The position numbers and the translations under genes were made by a program. The notes beneath the pieces were generated by a model, which saw nothing but the letters and a program-made list of their open reading frames with translations, was not told the DNA's origin and did not search any database. Shown piece after piece: positions 14,938-21,515 of a stretch of DNA of 21,515 nucleotides; position 1 is the stretch's first letter, and each line of letters opens with the position of its first letter. The stretch lies in assembly GCA_903837815.1 (NCBI GenBank), contig CAILWD010000593.1, positions 1-21,515 on the forward strand, in the 5' to 3' direction. Source of the DNA: an uncultured Chloroflexota bacterium (GTDB lineage: Bacteria > Chloroflexota > Anaerolineae > Anaerolineales > Villigracilaceae).

Positions 14938-16803
14938 ATGGCAAAAATCATTGGCATTGATCTTGGCACGACAAACTCCGTTGCGGCGGTGATGAGCGGC
15001 GGCGAACCGATTGTGATTCCTTCGGCGGAAGGGGAACGGCTTGTACCCTCTGTGGTGGCGGTCAACAAAAATCACGAGCGGCTGGTTGGACGCGTGGCGC
15101 GCAATCAGGCGATCACCAACCCAAACAACACCATCTTTTCGGTCAAGCGTTTCATGGGACGTAAAGCCGAAGACGCGCAGGTGGATCACACGAAGAAGCG
15201 CGTGCCCTACGCAGTAACAGCCGCTGAGAACGGCGACGTGCGCGTGAAGTTGGATGAAAAGGATTACTCGCCGCCCGAAATCTCGGCGATGATTCTGGCG
15301 AAGATGAAAGCGGATGCGGAGGCGTATCTTGGCGAGCCGATTACGCAGGCGGTCATCACTGTTCCTGCGTATTTCAACGACGCGCAGCGCAACGCCACCA
15401 AGGATGCAGGGAAAATTGCAGGCTTGGAAGTGCTGCGAATCATCAACGAGCCGACTGCGTCCTCGCTGGCGTACGGACTCGACAAAAAGAAAAATGAAGT
15501 CATCGTGGTCTACGACCTTGGCGGCGGTACGTTTGACGTTTCGATTTTGGATGTGGGCGACGGCGTGTTCCAGGTTCGTTCGACGAGCGGCGACACCTTC
15601 CTCGGCGGCGATGACTTCGACCTGCGAGTCATGGATTACCTGATCGAGCAATTCAAAAAAGACAACAGCATCGACCTGCACAACGACCGCCAGGCGTTGC
15701 AGCGTTTGAAGGAAGCGGCTGAGAAGGCGAAGATCGAACTCTCGACCGTGATGCAGACCGAAATCAACCTGCCCTACCTGACGGCTGATGCGAGCGGTCC
15801 CAAGCATTTGGTGATGACCCTGACCCGCGCCAAGCTGGAGCAGATCACCGCCGACCTCGTTGACCGAACCATCGCCCCTGTCAAGCAGGCGTTGTCCGAT
15901 GCTGGCTTGAACGCGGGCGACATCAACGAGATTGTGCTGGTCGGCGGCATGACCCGTATGCCCGCCATTCAAGACCGTGTGCGCGCCTTCTTTGGCAAGG
16001 ACCCGCACAAGGGAGTCAATCCCGATGAAGTGGTGGCGATTGGCGCGGCGATTCAGGCGGGCGTGCTCGGCGGGGAAGTGAAGGACATTCTTCTGCTGGA
16101 CGTGACTCCGCTGACGCTTTCCATCGAAACCCTGGGCGGGGTTGCCACGCCCCAAATCGAACGCAACACGACGATTCCCACGCGCCGTAGTCAGGTTTTC
16201 TCCACCGCGTCTGACAACCAGACCCAGGTCGAGATTCACGTTCTGCAAGGCGAGCGCCCAATGGCAGTTGACAACAAGTCGCTTGGCAAATTTATTTTGG
16301 ATGGTATTCCGCCCGCGCCGCGCGGAATGCCCCAAATCGAAGTCACCTTCGATGTGGACGTGAACGGCATCATGAAAGTCAGCGCGAAGGACAAGGCTTC
16401 AGGGCGCACACAGCACATCACGATCACCGCGTCCTCTGGTTTGAGCGAAGCGGAAGTCGAGAAGATGCGCAAGGATGCCGAGGCTCACGCCGACGAAGAC
16501 CGCAAGCGCAAGGAATTGATCGAAGCCCGCAACGGCGCGGATAACATGGTTTATGCCGCCGAGAAAGCCCTCCGTGATGTTGGCGATAAAGTCCCAACCG
16601 ATGTCCGCGCTGAGGTCGAGGCAAAAGTCGCCGAAGCCAAATCCGCTTTGCAGGGTGAGGACGTGGAAAAACTCAAAGCCGCCACCGAGGCGCTGGGTCA
16701 GGTCATCCAAAAGATTGGGGCTGCCGCCTATGAGCAGGGTGGGCAATCCGCGCCAGGCGGCGAAGCGGAACCTGAAGTTGTTGATGGCGAGGTTAGAGAA
16801 TAG
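14938..16803 (+). CDS. dnaK: Chaperone DnaK (Hsp70, 621 aa)
   Basis: The ATP-driven Hsp70 chaperone. The ATPase domain has IIGIDLGTTNS (4-14), VITVPAYFND, VVYDLGGGTFDVSILDVG and IVLVGGMTRMPAIQ; the interdomain linker is DILLLDVTPLTL; the substrate-binding domain and alpha lid follow. The C-terminus is Gly/Glu-rich and ends GEVRE, not the EEVD-like end of eukaryotic relatives. I start at MAKIIGIDLG because GAGGA (14929-14933) precedes it, and an upstream in-frame TTG at 14875 lies in the repeat-rich gap. The usual SLGIETLGG reads TLSIETLGG, a mild change. It works with GrpE and DnaJ encoded on either side. Confidence 0.97.
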   Translation: MAKIIGIDLGTTNSVAAVMSGGEPIVIPSAEGERLVPSVVAVNKNHERLVGRVARNQAITNPNNTIFSVKRFMGRKAEDAQVDHTKKRVPYAVTAAENGDVRVKLDEKDYSPPEISAMILAKMKADAEAYLGEPITQAVITVPAYFNDAQRNATKDAGKIAGLEVLRIINEPTASSLAYGLDKKKNEVIVVYDLGGGTFDVSILDVGDGVFQVRSTSGDTFLGGDDFDLRVMDYLIEQFKKDNSIDLHNDRQALQRLKEAAEKAKIELSTVMQTEINLPYLTADASGPKHLVMTLTRAKLEQITADLVDRTIAPVKQALSDAGLNAGDINEIVLVGGMTRMPAIQDRVRAFFGKDPHKGVNPDEVVAIGAAIQAGVLGGEVKDILLLDVTPLTLSIETLGGVATPQIERNTTIPTRRSQVFSTASDNQTQVEIHVLQGERPMAVDNKSLGKFILDGIPPAPRGMPQIEVTFDVDVNGIMKVSAKDKASGRTQHITITASSGLSEAEVEKMRKDAEAHADEDRKRKELIEARNGADNMVYAAEKALRDVGDKVPTDVRAEVEAKVAEAKSALQGEDVEKLKAATEALGQVIQKIGAAAYEQGGQSAPGGEAEPEVVDGEVRE

Positions 16804-16865
16804 AGATTGGAGATTGGAGATTAGTTGGCGACAAGACCCTAGTCTCTAGTCATCCAGTCATCTGG
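16804..16865. repeat. Tandem AGATTGG element in the dnaK-dnaJ gap
   Basis: Two adjacent AGATTGG units (16804-16810, 16811-16817) and a degenerate third (AGATTAG) are followed by CTAG-rich sequence and a small hairpin CCAG-TCAT-CTGG (16854-16865). The same GATTGGA unit occurs in the hrcA-grpE gap. No ribosome site precedes dnaJ. Confidence 0.6.
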
Positions 16866-16870
16866 TTACT

Positions 16871-18007
16871 ATGTCAAACAGAGACTATTACGAAGTTCTT
16901 GGAGTTCAACGGAACGCGAGCGATGACGAGATCAAAGCCGCGTTCCGCAAACTTGCGCGCCAGTATCATCCCGACGTGAGCAAGGAAGAACACGCCGAAG
17001 AGAAGTTCAAGGAAATCAACGAAGCCTACGGCGTGCTTTCGGATTCTGACAAGCGCGCGCGCTATGACCGCTATGGCAAGGAGGGAGTCAGCGGCATGGG
17101 CGGCGGCGGATACCGCGATTATTCCGCCGACTTTAGCGACATCTTCGAGGAAATCCTCGGCGGGTTCGGCGGCTTTGGCTTTTCTTCGGGACGACGTCAG
17201 CCGCGTAATTCCCCGCGTCGCGGGCGTGACTTGCAGATGCAGGTCACATTGACCTTTGAAGAAGCCGTCTTCGGCGTCGAAAAGGAAATCGAATTCCAGC
17301 GTGATGAGACCTGTTCACGCTGCAGTGGTTCAGGCGCGGAGCCTGGCACGACGCCCATCCGATGTTCCACTTGTAACGGGCAGGGCGAAGTCCGTCAGGT
17401 GCGTCAGACCTTCCTCGGTCAGATGGTGCAGACTGCAACTTGTCCCACCTGCAACGGGCGCGGCGAGACGATTTCGTCGCCCTGCAAGACCTGTCGCGGC
17501 ACGGGTTTGGAACGCAAGAACGTCAAAAAGAAAGTCAACATCCCCGCTGGCGTGGATGTTGGCACGCAAATCCGCTTGAACAACGAGGGCGGACCTGGCG
17601 TGTTTGGCGGTCCCAGCGGAAGCCTGTTCCTCGTGCTGGATGTCAAGCCGCATCAATTCTTCAAACGCCGCGACCTTGATATTTTGTTGAACCTCGACAT
17701 CAACGTGGCGCAAGCCGCCCTCGGCGCGGAAGTCACCATTCCCACCATGGACGGTGAGGACAAGCTAAAGATTCCCGCTGGAACACAATCGGGGAAGATT
17801 TTCCACGTCAAAGGCAGGGGTGTGCCGCACGTCCGCAACAAACATCAGCGCGGCGATGAGATCGTGATCGTGAATGTCGCCATCCCGACCAAGTTGACCA
17901 AGGAACAGCGCGAAATGTTCGAGAAGCTGGCGGAGAGTTTAGGGACAACGGTCAAGCCGCAGGAGAAGGGGTTCCTCGATTGGTTGAACGATGCGTTTGG
18001 AGGATAA
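16871..18007 (+). CDS. dnaJ: Chaperone DnaJ (Hsp40, 378 aa)
   Basis: The type I J-protein that delivers clients to DnaK and stimulates its ATPase. J domain 1-70 with HPD at 33-35; Gly/Phe-rich region (about 72-115) with GGFGGFGF; zinc region with all four CxxCxGxG repeats (C148/C151, C165/C168, C191/C194, C205/C208); C-terminal substrate domain and dimer end (FLDWLNDAFGG). Length is normal. No Shine-Dalgarno is visible before the ATG, in contrast to dnaK; translation may depend on the upstream gene or on leader folding. It is the last gene of the operon and is followed by a terminator hairpin. Confidence 0.96.
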   Translation: MSNRDYYEVLGVQRNASDDEIKAAFRKLARQYHPDVSKEEHAEEKFKEINEAYGVLSDSDKRARYDRYGKEGVSGMGGGGYRDYSADFSDIFEEILGGFGGFGFSSGRRQPRNSPRRGRDLQMQVTLTFEEAVFGVEKEIEFQRDETCSRCSGSGAEPGTTPIRCSTCNGQGEVRQVRQTFLGQMVQTATCPTCNGRGETISSPCKTCRGTGLERKNVKKKVNIPAGVDVGTQIRLNNEGGPGVFGGPSGSLFLVLDVKPHQFFKRRDLDILLNLDINVAQAALGAEVTIPTMDGEDKLKIPAGTQSGKIFHVKGRGVPHVRNKHQRGDEIVIVNVAIPTKLTKEQREMFEKLAESLGTTVKPQEKGFLDWLNDAFGG

Positions 18008-18031
18008 GTTCCAGTAATCGGTGAACAGCAG

Positions 18032-18062
18032 CGAGCGGATGAAAGTCCGCTCGTTTGCTTTA
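18032..18062 (+). terminator. Terminator after dnaJ
   Basis: An 8-bp stem, CGAGCGGA (18032-18039) with TCCGCTCG (18046-18053), has a 6-nt loop and is followed by TTTGCTTTAT. It is 24 nt past the dnaJ stop. The T-rich tail merges into the TATAAT assigned to the next gene. Confidence 0.65.
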
Positions 18063-18066
18063 TAAT
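18061..18066 (+). promoter_or_regulatory. Candidate -10 box for the TIR gene
   Basis: A perfect TATAAT lies 43 nt before the TIR ATG, with a GGAGGA ribosome site at 18100-18105. No good -35 is seen because the dnaJ terminator stem occupies that place. Confidence 0.45.
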
Positions 18067-18109
18067 ACTGCGTGGTTAGCGAAAGCAATTTCATGGACTG
18101 GAGGACTTT

Positions 18110-19450
18110 ATGCCGGCAAATCCTGTTAGAAAGTTGAAAGTTTTCCTGTGTTATGCGACTGAAGAAAAGCCAAAAGTAGACATGTATCATACCTGGCTAA
18201 CAGAGGCAGGGTTTGATGTTTGGATGGACGAGCATAACCTTGAAGCAGGACAGGATTGGAGTTACGAAATATCTGTTGCCATGCGCAACTCTGACGCCAT
18301 TTTGATATTTCTTTCTTCCAAGTCAGTGAACAAGGAGGGGTATGTTCAAAAGGAAATTGCAGGGGCTCTCGATATTGCTTCGGAAAAGCCGGAAGGGGCA
18401 ATTTTTATCATTCCAGTTCGTCTTGAAGGATGCAATATTCCATATAGGTTGAAGAAGTTTCAATACGTAGACGTATTCGAAAAATATGGCAACCCAAGGC
18501 TGAAGAAAAGCCTTTACCTGCGCGCTAAAAAACTCGGCGTCCTACCAACCGCCCCCGATAAGTTTCTTGCCAATACTCCAGCAAAGAAGAACACTACCCT
18601 GCTTTCCTGGGGAGTTGGAGCCATATGGGTTTGTACTTTGGCTTCCTGCATATGTTTGGCGTCTGCGTATTATTTTCAAAGTTTATTCCCGGCATCATTT
18701 TTTCCTGCCAGTTCGTCCCCAACGGTTCCGTCGCTTTCCCCTTCTTCAACCCCTTTGTCTAAACCGGCAATCCCTATGACCGCCAGCCCTTCGCCCACTT
18801 TTACCGAGTCGCCCACTATAGCCCCGACTGCTTTTGTCCCTACCCAGGCTGTGCCTGATCCTGACGACTTGGTCCTGAATGGCAGTTTTGTGAATGGCTT
18901 TGATGGCTGGTCCAGGGAATTGCTCGATAATGGCGGAAGTAGTAAAGCTCACATAATTTCCTTTGGGAGTGGACGATTTGGCTCGGCATTACACATTGAA
19001 AATGAAGGCAAGGGTGGAATATACTTCTGGCAGATAGTTGCTTTGCCGAACCTGAATTTCGATTTTTTTGCCACCTTTATTTCAAGAACCAACGCAGGGC
19101 TTTTTGGCGGTGGAAGTCAATCTGATGTTGTAATTGTTTATTTGGACTCGCAGGAACAGGAACTGGGGAGAACCATAATTTCAAATAAACCCGGCACAGC
19201 TTTTACAGATACGAACTTGTATGGTGCGCCACAAACCCCAAAAGATACCAATCAGGAACACTATTTCTTTGTCAAGAACGATACCGTGATAAAAGATTTC
19301 AGGCTGAATCTATCTTCTGAGGTACAGGAAAATTTGTTGGGAATTAATGTGGGACAAATAGCAAAAGTCCAAATTATTCTTGCCACTGGCGGAAGCGCGT
19401 TTTATTCGGATTTGATTGTCACCGATGTGTCTCTTTTACCCAGCCAATAG
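18110..19450 (+). CDS. Membrane TIR-domain protein with external jelly-roll-like domain (446 aa)
   Basis: N-terminal bacterial TIR domain (about 9-135): KVFLCYATEE at the first strand, W35/D40 region, LEAGQDWSYEI with E53 as a candidate NADase glutamate, AILIFLSSKSVN (63-74), and a later VRLEGC strand. After K159-K160 comes one membrane helix (about 165-190), so the TIR domain is cytosolic by the positive-inside rule. A Ser/Thr/Pro stalk (about 195-250) leads to an external domain opening LVLNGSFVNGFDGW, as in carbohydrate-binding CBM4/9 jelly rolls. GGAGGA sits 4 nt before the ATG. TIR domains can cleave NAD or act as adaptors; whether this one is catalytic is unproven. It may be co-transcribed with the Nudix gene (10-nt gap). 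Codon use looks more AT-rich than in dnaJ. Confidence 0.88.
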   Translation: MPANPVRKLKVFLCYATEEKPKVDMYHTWLTEAGFDVWMDEHNLEAGQDWSYEISVAMRNSDAILIFLSSKSVNKEGYVQKEIAGALDIASEKPEGAIFIIPVRLEGCNIPYRLKKFQYVDVFEKYGNPRLKKSLYLRAKKLGVLPTAPDKFLANTPAKKNTTLLSWGVGAIWVCTLASCICLASAYYFQSLFPASFFPASSSPTVPSLSPSSTPLSKPAIPMTASPSPTFTESPTIAPTAFVPTQAVPDPDDLVLNGSFVNGFDGWSRELLDNGGSSKAHIISFGSGRFGSALHIENEGKGGIYFWQIVALPNLNFDFFATFISRTNAGLFGGGSQSDVVIVYLDSQEQELGRTIISNKPGTAFTDTNLYGAPQTPKDTNQEHYFFVKNDTVIKDFRLNLSSEVQENLLGINVGQIAKVQIILATGGSAFYSDLIVTDVSLLPSQ

Positions 19451-19460
19451 TTTGAGCCCG

Positions 19461-19919
19461 ATGAAAATTCTTTTGCGCCTTTGGCGTTCCCTGCCGATTT
19501 GGGTTCACTTCTTCGCGGCGAAACTGGTTCGCGCCAAATTCCGCGCGGCGGTGGCGGCATTGATCTTCGATGAGCATGGACGAGTCCTTTTGTTCAAACA
19601 CACCTACCGAAAGTGGCAGTGGGGAATCCCGGCGGGGAGTCTTGAACACCGCGAACAACCTGCAGATGCCGTCCTCCGCGAGTTTTACGAAGAGACACGG
19701 ATGCAAATCGAAGCCGAAAAATTGCTTACCGTCGTCGGCGCGAAGGAAGACCATCACCTCACCATCGTCTATTTGTGTAAAATTGTCGGCGGTGAGTTCA
19801 AAGCGTCTAACGAAGTCTCGGAGATGAAATACTTCGACGTGAACGCCCTGCCCAAGATGCTCCTGGCGGAAAAAGAACTCATCCGTTGGGCGGTTGATAA
19901 ACTGCGCTCTGAAAACTGA
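19461..19919 (+). CDS. Nudix hydrolase (152 aa)
   Basis: An enzyme that hydrolyses nucleoside diphosphates linked to another group. The Nudix box is G59-x5-E65-x7-R73-E-F-Y-E-E78-T-R80-M; metal-binding E74, E77 and E78 are present, but the glycine that normally follows EEx is R80. The first 25 residues are basic and hydrophobic (LLRLWRSLPIWVHFFAAKL), perhaps a membrane-contacting helix. The start at 19461 avoids overlap with the TIR gene (stop 19450); the ribosome site is weak. It sits between the TIR gene and prmA in a tight row. Substrate cannot be read from sequence; an ADP-ribose or NAD-type substrate would fit the TIR neighbour but is speculation. Confidence 0.88.
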   Translation: MKILLRLWRSLPIWVHFFAAKLVRAKFRAAVAALIFDEHGRVLLFKHTYRKWQWGIPAGSLEHREQPADAVLREFYEETRMQIEAEKLLTVVGAKEDHHLTIVYLCKIVGGEFKASNEVSEMKYFDVNALPKMLLAEKELIRWAVDKLRSEN

Positions 19920-19933
19920 TACCTGGAGACTAA

Positions 19934-20866
19934 ATGAATTGGCTTGAAGTTTCACTCACTGTAAACGGCGAACTTGCCGAATCTGTTGCCGACGTTTTTG
20001 CCCGCTTTGCGCCCAACGGCGTGATGACCGAGCAGGGTGTCAAATTCAACGACGAAGAAGACGAAGGCACGGCAACGGGCCCCATCACCGTCCGCGCTTA
20101 TTTGGAAGTGGATGACAACCTCGAAGAAACCCGGCAAAAGCTGGAGGAGTCGCTTTTTTATTTGGGGATGATTACCCCTGTGCCGAATCCAACCTACAAG
20201 CAGATCGCCGACCAAAACTGGATGGAAGCCTGGAAGCAAAACTACAAACCGATTCTGATCGGACAGCGATTGCTGATTCTCCCCGCCTGGCTTGAATCCC
20301 CCGACCCAAAGCGCATCCCAATCAAAATTGACCCTGGCATGGCGTTTGGCACGGGAACGCACCCGACGACTCAGTTGTGTTTGGAACTGATGGAGGTGTA
20401 TCTAAACCTCCGAGGTCTTAAAGACCTCGGAGGTTTGAGCGCGATTGACGTCGGCTGCGGGTCAGGCATTCTCTCCATCGCCGCCCTCAAACTCGGCGCG
20501 GATAAAGTCCTCGGCGTGGACATCGACATCGAGTCAGTCAAAAACTCGCACGAGAACGCCGACCTCAATGAAGTGGGGGAGGAGTTGATTTTGGGACAAG
20601 GTTCGGTGACCGAAATCCTGCGCGGCGACTTTGCTTTCAAATCTTCGCCGTTGGTGGTGGCGAACATCCTCGCGCCCATCCTCATCCGCTTGTTCGACGC
20701 GGGTCTTGCGGATTTGGTCGAAGCGGGCGGCGAGATTATCCTCAGCGGAATTCTCGATCATCAGGCGGGGAGCGTCGTTGCGGCAGGTGAAGCCAAAGGG
20801 TTGAAACTCAACGACCAGCGTCAGATGGGCGATTGGGTCGCGCTGAAAATGTCGCGTGATGTATAA
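19934..20866 (+). CDS. prmA: Ribosomal protein L11 methyltransferase PrmA (310 aa)
   Basis: A SAM-dependent enzyme that methylates ribosomal protein L11. The N-terminal substrate domain includes DQNWMEAWKQNYKP; the methyltransferase domain has GMAFGTGTHPTTQLCLELM, SAM motif AIDVGCGSG (170-178), VLGVDID, and VVANILAPIL in place of the NPPY motif. GGAG at 19925-19928 lies 5 nt before the ATG. Between CLELMEVY and AIDVGCGSG the linker is encoded by a 33-nt palindrome and reads LNLRGLKDLGGL (residues 157-168), about seven residues longer than I recall for E. coli PrmA. All key motifs are intact, so the enzyme is probably active. The stop codon is inside the next gene's -10 box. Confidence 0.93.
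   Translation: MNWLEVSLTVNGELAESVADVFARFAPNGVMTEQGVKFNDEEDEGTATGPITVRAYLEVDDNLEETRQKLEESLFYLGMITPVPNPTYKQIADQNWMEAWKQNYKPILIGQRLLILPAWLESPDPKRIPIKIDPGMAFGTGTHPTTQLCLELMEVYLNLRGLKDLGGLSAIDVGCGSGILSIAALKLGADKVLGVDIDIESVKNSHENADLNEVGEELILGQGSVTEILRGDFAFKSSPLVVANILAPILIRLFDAGLADLVEAGGEIILSGILDHQAGSVVAAGEAKGLKLNDQRQMGDWVALKMSRDV
20404..20436. repeat. Palindromic element in frame within prmA
   Basis: Perfect 16-nt arms, AAACCTCCGAGGTCTT (20404-20419) and its exact complement at 20421-20436, flank a single central A. It adds the residues LNLRGLKDLGGL without a stop or frameshift. The arms share the skeleton CCTCnnAGGnnTT with the kinase 2 terminator stem at 13105-13137. Confidence 0.85.
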
Positions 20867-20867
20867 T
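20862..20867 (+). promoter_or_regulatory. -10 box of the MNT gene, overlapping the prmA stop
   Basis: A perfect TATAAT contains the prmA TAA stop (20864-20866). Seven bases (CGTCTGT) separate it from the ATG at 20875 and there is no ribosome site, so a leaderless transcript is predicted. No good -35 is seen. Confidence 0.45.
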
Positions 20868-20874
20868 CGTCTGT

Positions 20875-21294
20875 ATGGTATCCCTGCCATTCATCCCCCC
20901 TTCCAAAGAGCAACTACAGCCGATAGCCCGAAAATATGGACTGCGGTTCATCGTGCTGTTTGGCTCGGTGGCGCGCGGACGAGTGCATGAGGAAAGCGAT
21001 ATTGACATCGGCGTCTATACGGAAAAAAATATTACTTTCAATCGGCGCTTGAAGTTGTGGCTGGAGTTATGCCAGGTTTTCAACGCGGAAATTGACCTTG
21101 CGGTGCTGAATCACGCTGAGCCCGTCTTTGGCGCTCTCGTTTCGCGGGACGGCAAACTTCTCTACGAAGGACAAAAGTACGCATGGGCAAACTGGCGGTC
21201 TTACAAAACCCGTCAATATTGGGATACGAAGAAATTCCGTAACGATTTGGAAAGATATATTGCCCGCCGCGCAGAGGAGATTCCCTATGCCTGA
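20875..21294 (+). CDS. MntA-like minimal nucleotidyltransferase, antitoxin (139 aa)
   Basis: A small MNT-fold nucleotidyltransferase. The signature is complete: FGSVARG (29-35), S41-D42-I-D44 and the third acidic residue D74 (AEIDLAVL). In type VII toxin-antitoxin pairs, MntA inactivates its HEPN partner HepT by adding AMP residues. The downstream gene overlaps this one by 8 nt and encodes a helical HepT-like protein, which supports that reading. The C-terminus beyond residue 100 is rich in Arg, Tyr and Trp and helical, longer than a bare MNT domain. The gene starts 8 nt past the prmA stop. Confidence 0.88.
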   Translation: MVSLPFIPPSKEQLQPIARKYGLRFIVLFGSVARGRVHEESDIDIGVYTEKNITFNRRLKLWLELCQVFNAEIDLAVLNHAEPVFGALVSRDGKLLYEGQKYAWANWRSYKTRQYWDTKKFRNDLERYIARRAEEIPYA

Positions 21295-21515
21295 ATTTGA
21301 CAAGGAATTTTTTCTGCGAAAAATGGATAGTTTGAATACCTACCTTGACGAGATTAAGCCATTGGTGGAAATTACTTATGACGAATACAAAAAGAATTAC
21401 ATCAAACGTCACGCGGTCGAGAAATTGATTGAACTTATTGTTGAAATCGCAAGCGACATTAATCGCGATATTATCGAAACCGAAAAAAAGTCCCCTGCTT
21501 CAACGTATTACAGCA
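21287..21515 (+). CDS. HepT-like HEPN toxin, 3' end outside the window
   Basis: An open frame from ATG at 21287 continues past the window edge: 76 codons are visible, opening MPEFDKEFFLRKMDSLNTYL and then helical, with AVEKLIELIVEIASDINRDII in the place where HepT/DUF86 proteins have their second helix, ending ...KKSPASTYYS. The RNase motif RxxxxxH expected near the C-terminus is not in view. The 8-nt overlap with the MNT gene is typical of mntA-hepT pairs. Identification rests on the partner and the helical pattern. HepT enzymes cut tRNA or mRNA when not AMPylated. Confidence 0.72.
   Translation, partial: MPEFDKEFFLRKMDSLNTYLDEIKPLVEITYDEYKKNYIKRHAVEKLIELIVEIASDINRDIIETEKKSPASTYYS

Noticed and set aside
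14923..16335. Long 470-codon open frame on the minus strand
   Set aside because: It is the antisense shadow of dnaK, whose family motifs are complete on the plus strand; the predicted protein is Arg/His-rich and matches nothing I know.

Overview
The window looks like a chromosomal segment of an environmental bacterium of moderate GC content, most likely Chloroflexota (Anaerolineae-like). That assignment is an inference. It rests on the protein style (receptor kinases with PD40 propellers, a 72-residue Cys/His protein that I associate with that group), on an uninterrupted hrcA-grpE-dnaK-dnaJ operon, and on gaps filled with short palindromic or tandem elements. I see no rRNA, tRNA, CRISPR array, IS element or prophage gene, so this is mostly ordinary chromosome with a more accessory right end.

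Left part (1-8537): an FmdB-type zinc ribbon protein; a small Cys/His protein on the minus strand; a minus-strand pair of a DUF1232 membrane protein and a lipoprotein PQQ-type sugar dehydrogenase, coupled by TGATG; a YacP-like NYN RNase; a minus-strand pair of a TgpA-like membrane transglutaminase and a GAF-PAS-adenylate cyclase; and a PAP2 phosphatase divergent from the transglutaminase.

Middle (8583-18007): two tandem, closely related Ser/Thr kinases, each with a cytoplasmic kinase domain, one membrane segment, a Pro/Thr-rich stalk and an external PD40 propeller. Each is followed by its own intrinsic terminator. Then comes the heat-shock operon hrcA-grpE-dnaK-dnaJ under a good sigma-70-like promoter. 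Each of its three internal gaps holds a different low-complexity or palindromic element.

Right part (18110-21515): a TIR-domain protein with one membrane helix and an external jelly-roll-like domain, a Nudix hydrolase 10 nt downstream, prmA, and a MntA/HepT-type nucleotidyltransferase/HEPN pair whose second gene runs off the window. Short spacings suggest read-through from the TIR gene into prmA. The MNT gene has its own -10 box inside the prmA stop region.

Points that stand out: the TIR receptor and its Nudix neighbour; a 33-nt palindrome carried in frame inside prmA that shares a skeleton with the kinase 2 terminator; and several genes whose -10 box lies only 6-9 nt before the start codon, suggesting leaderless or near-leaderless mRNAs.
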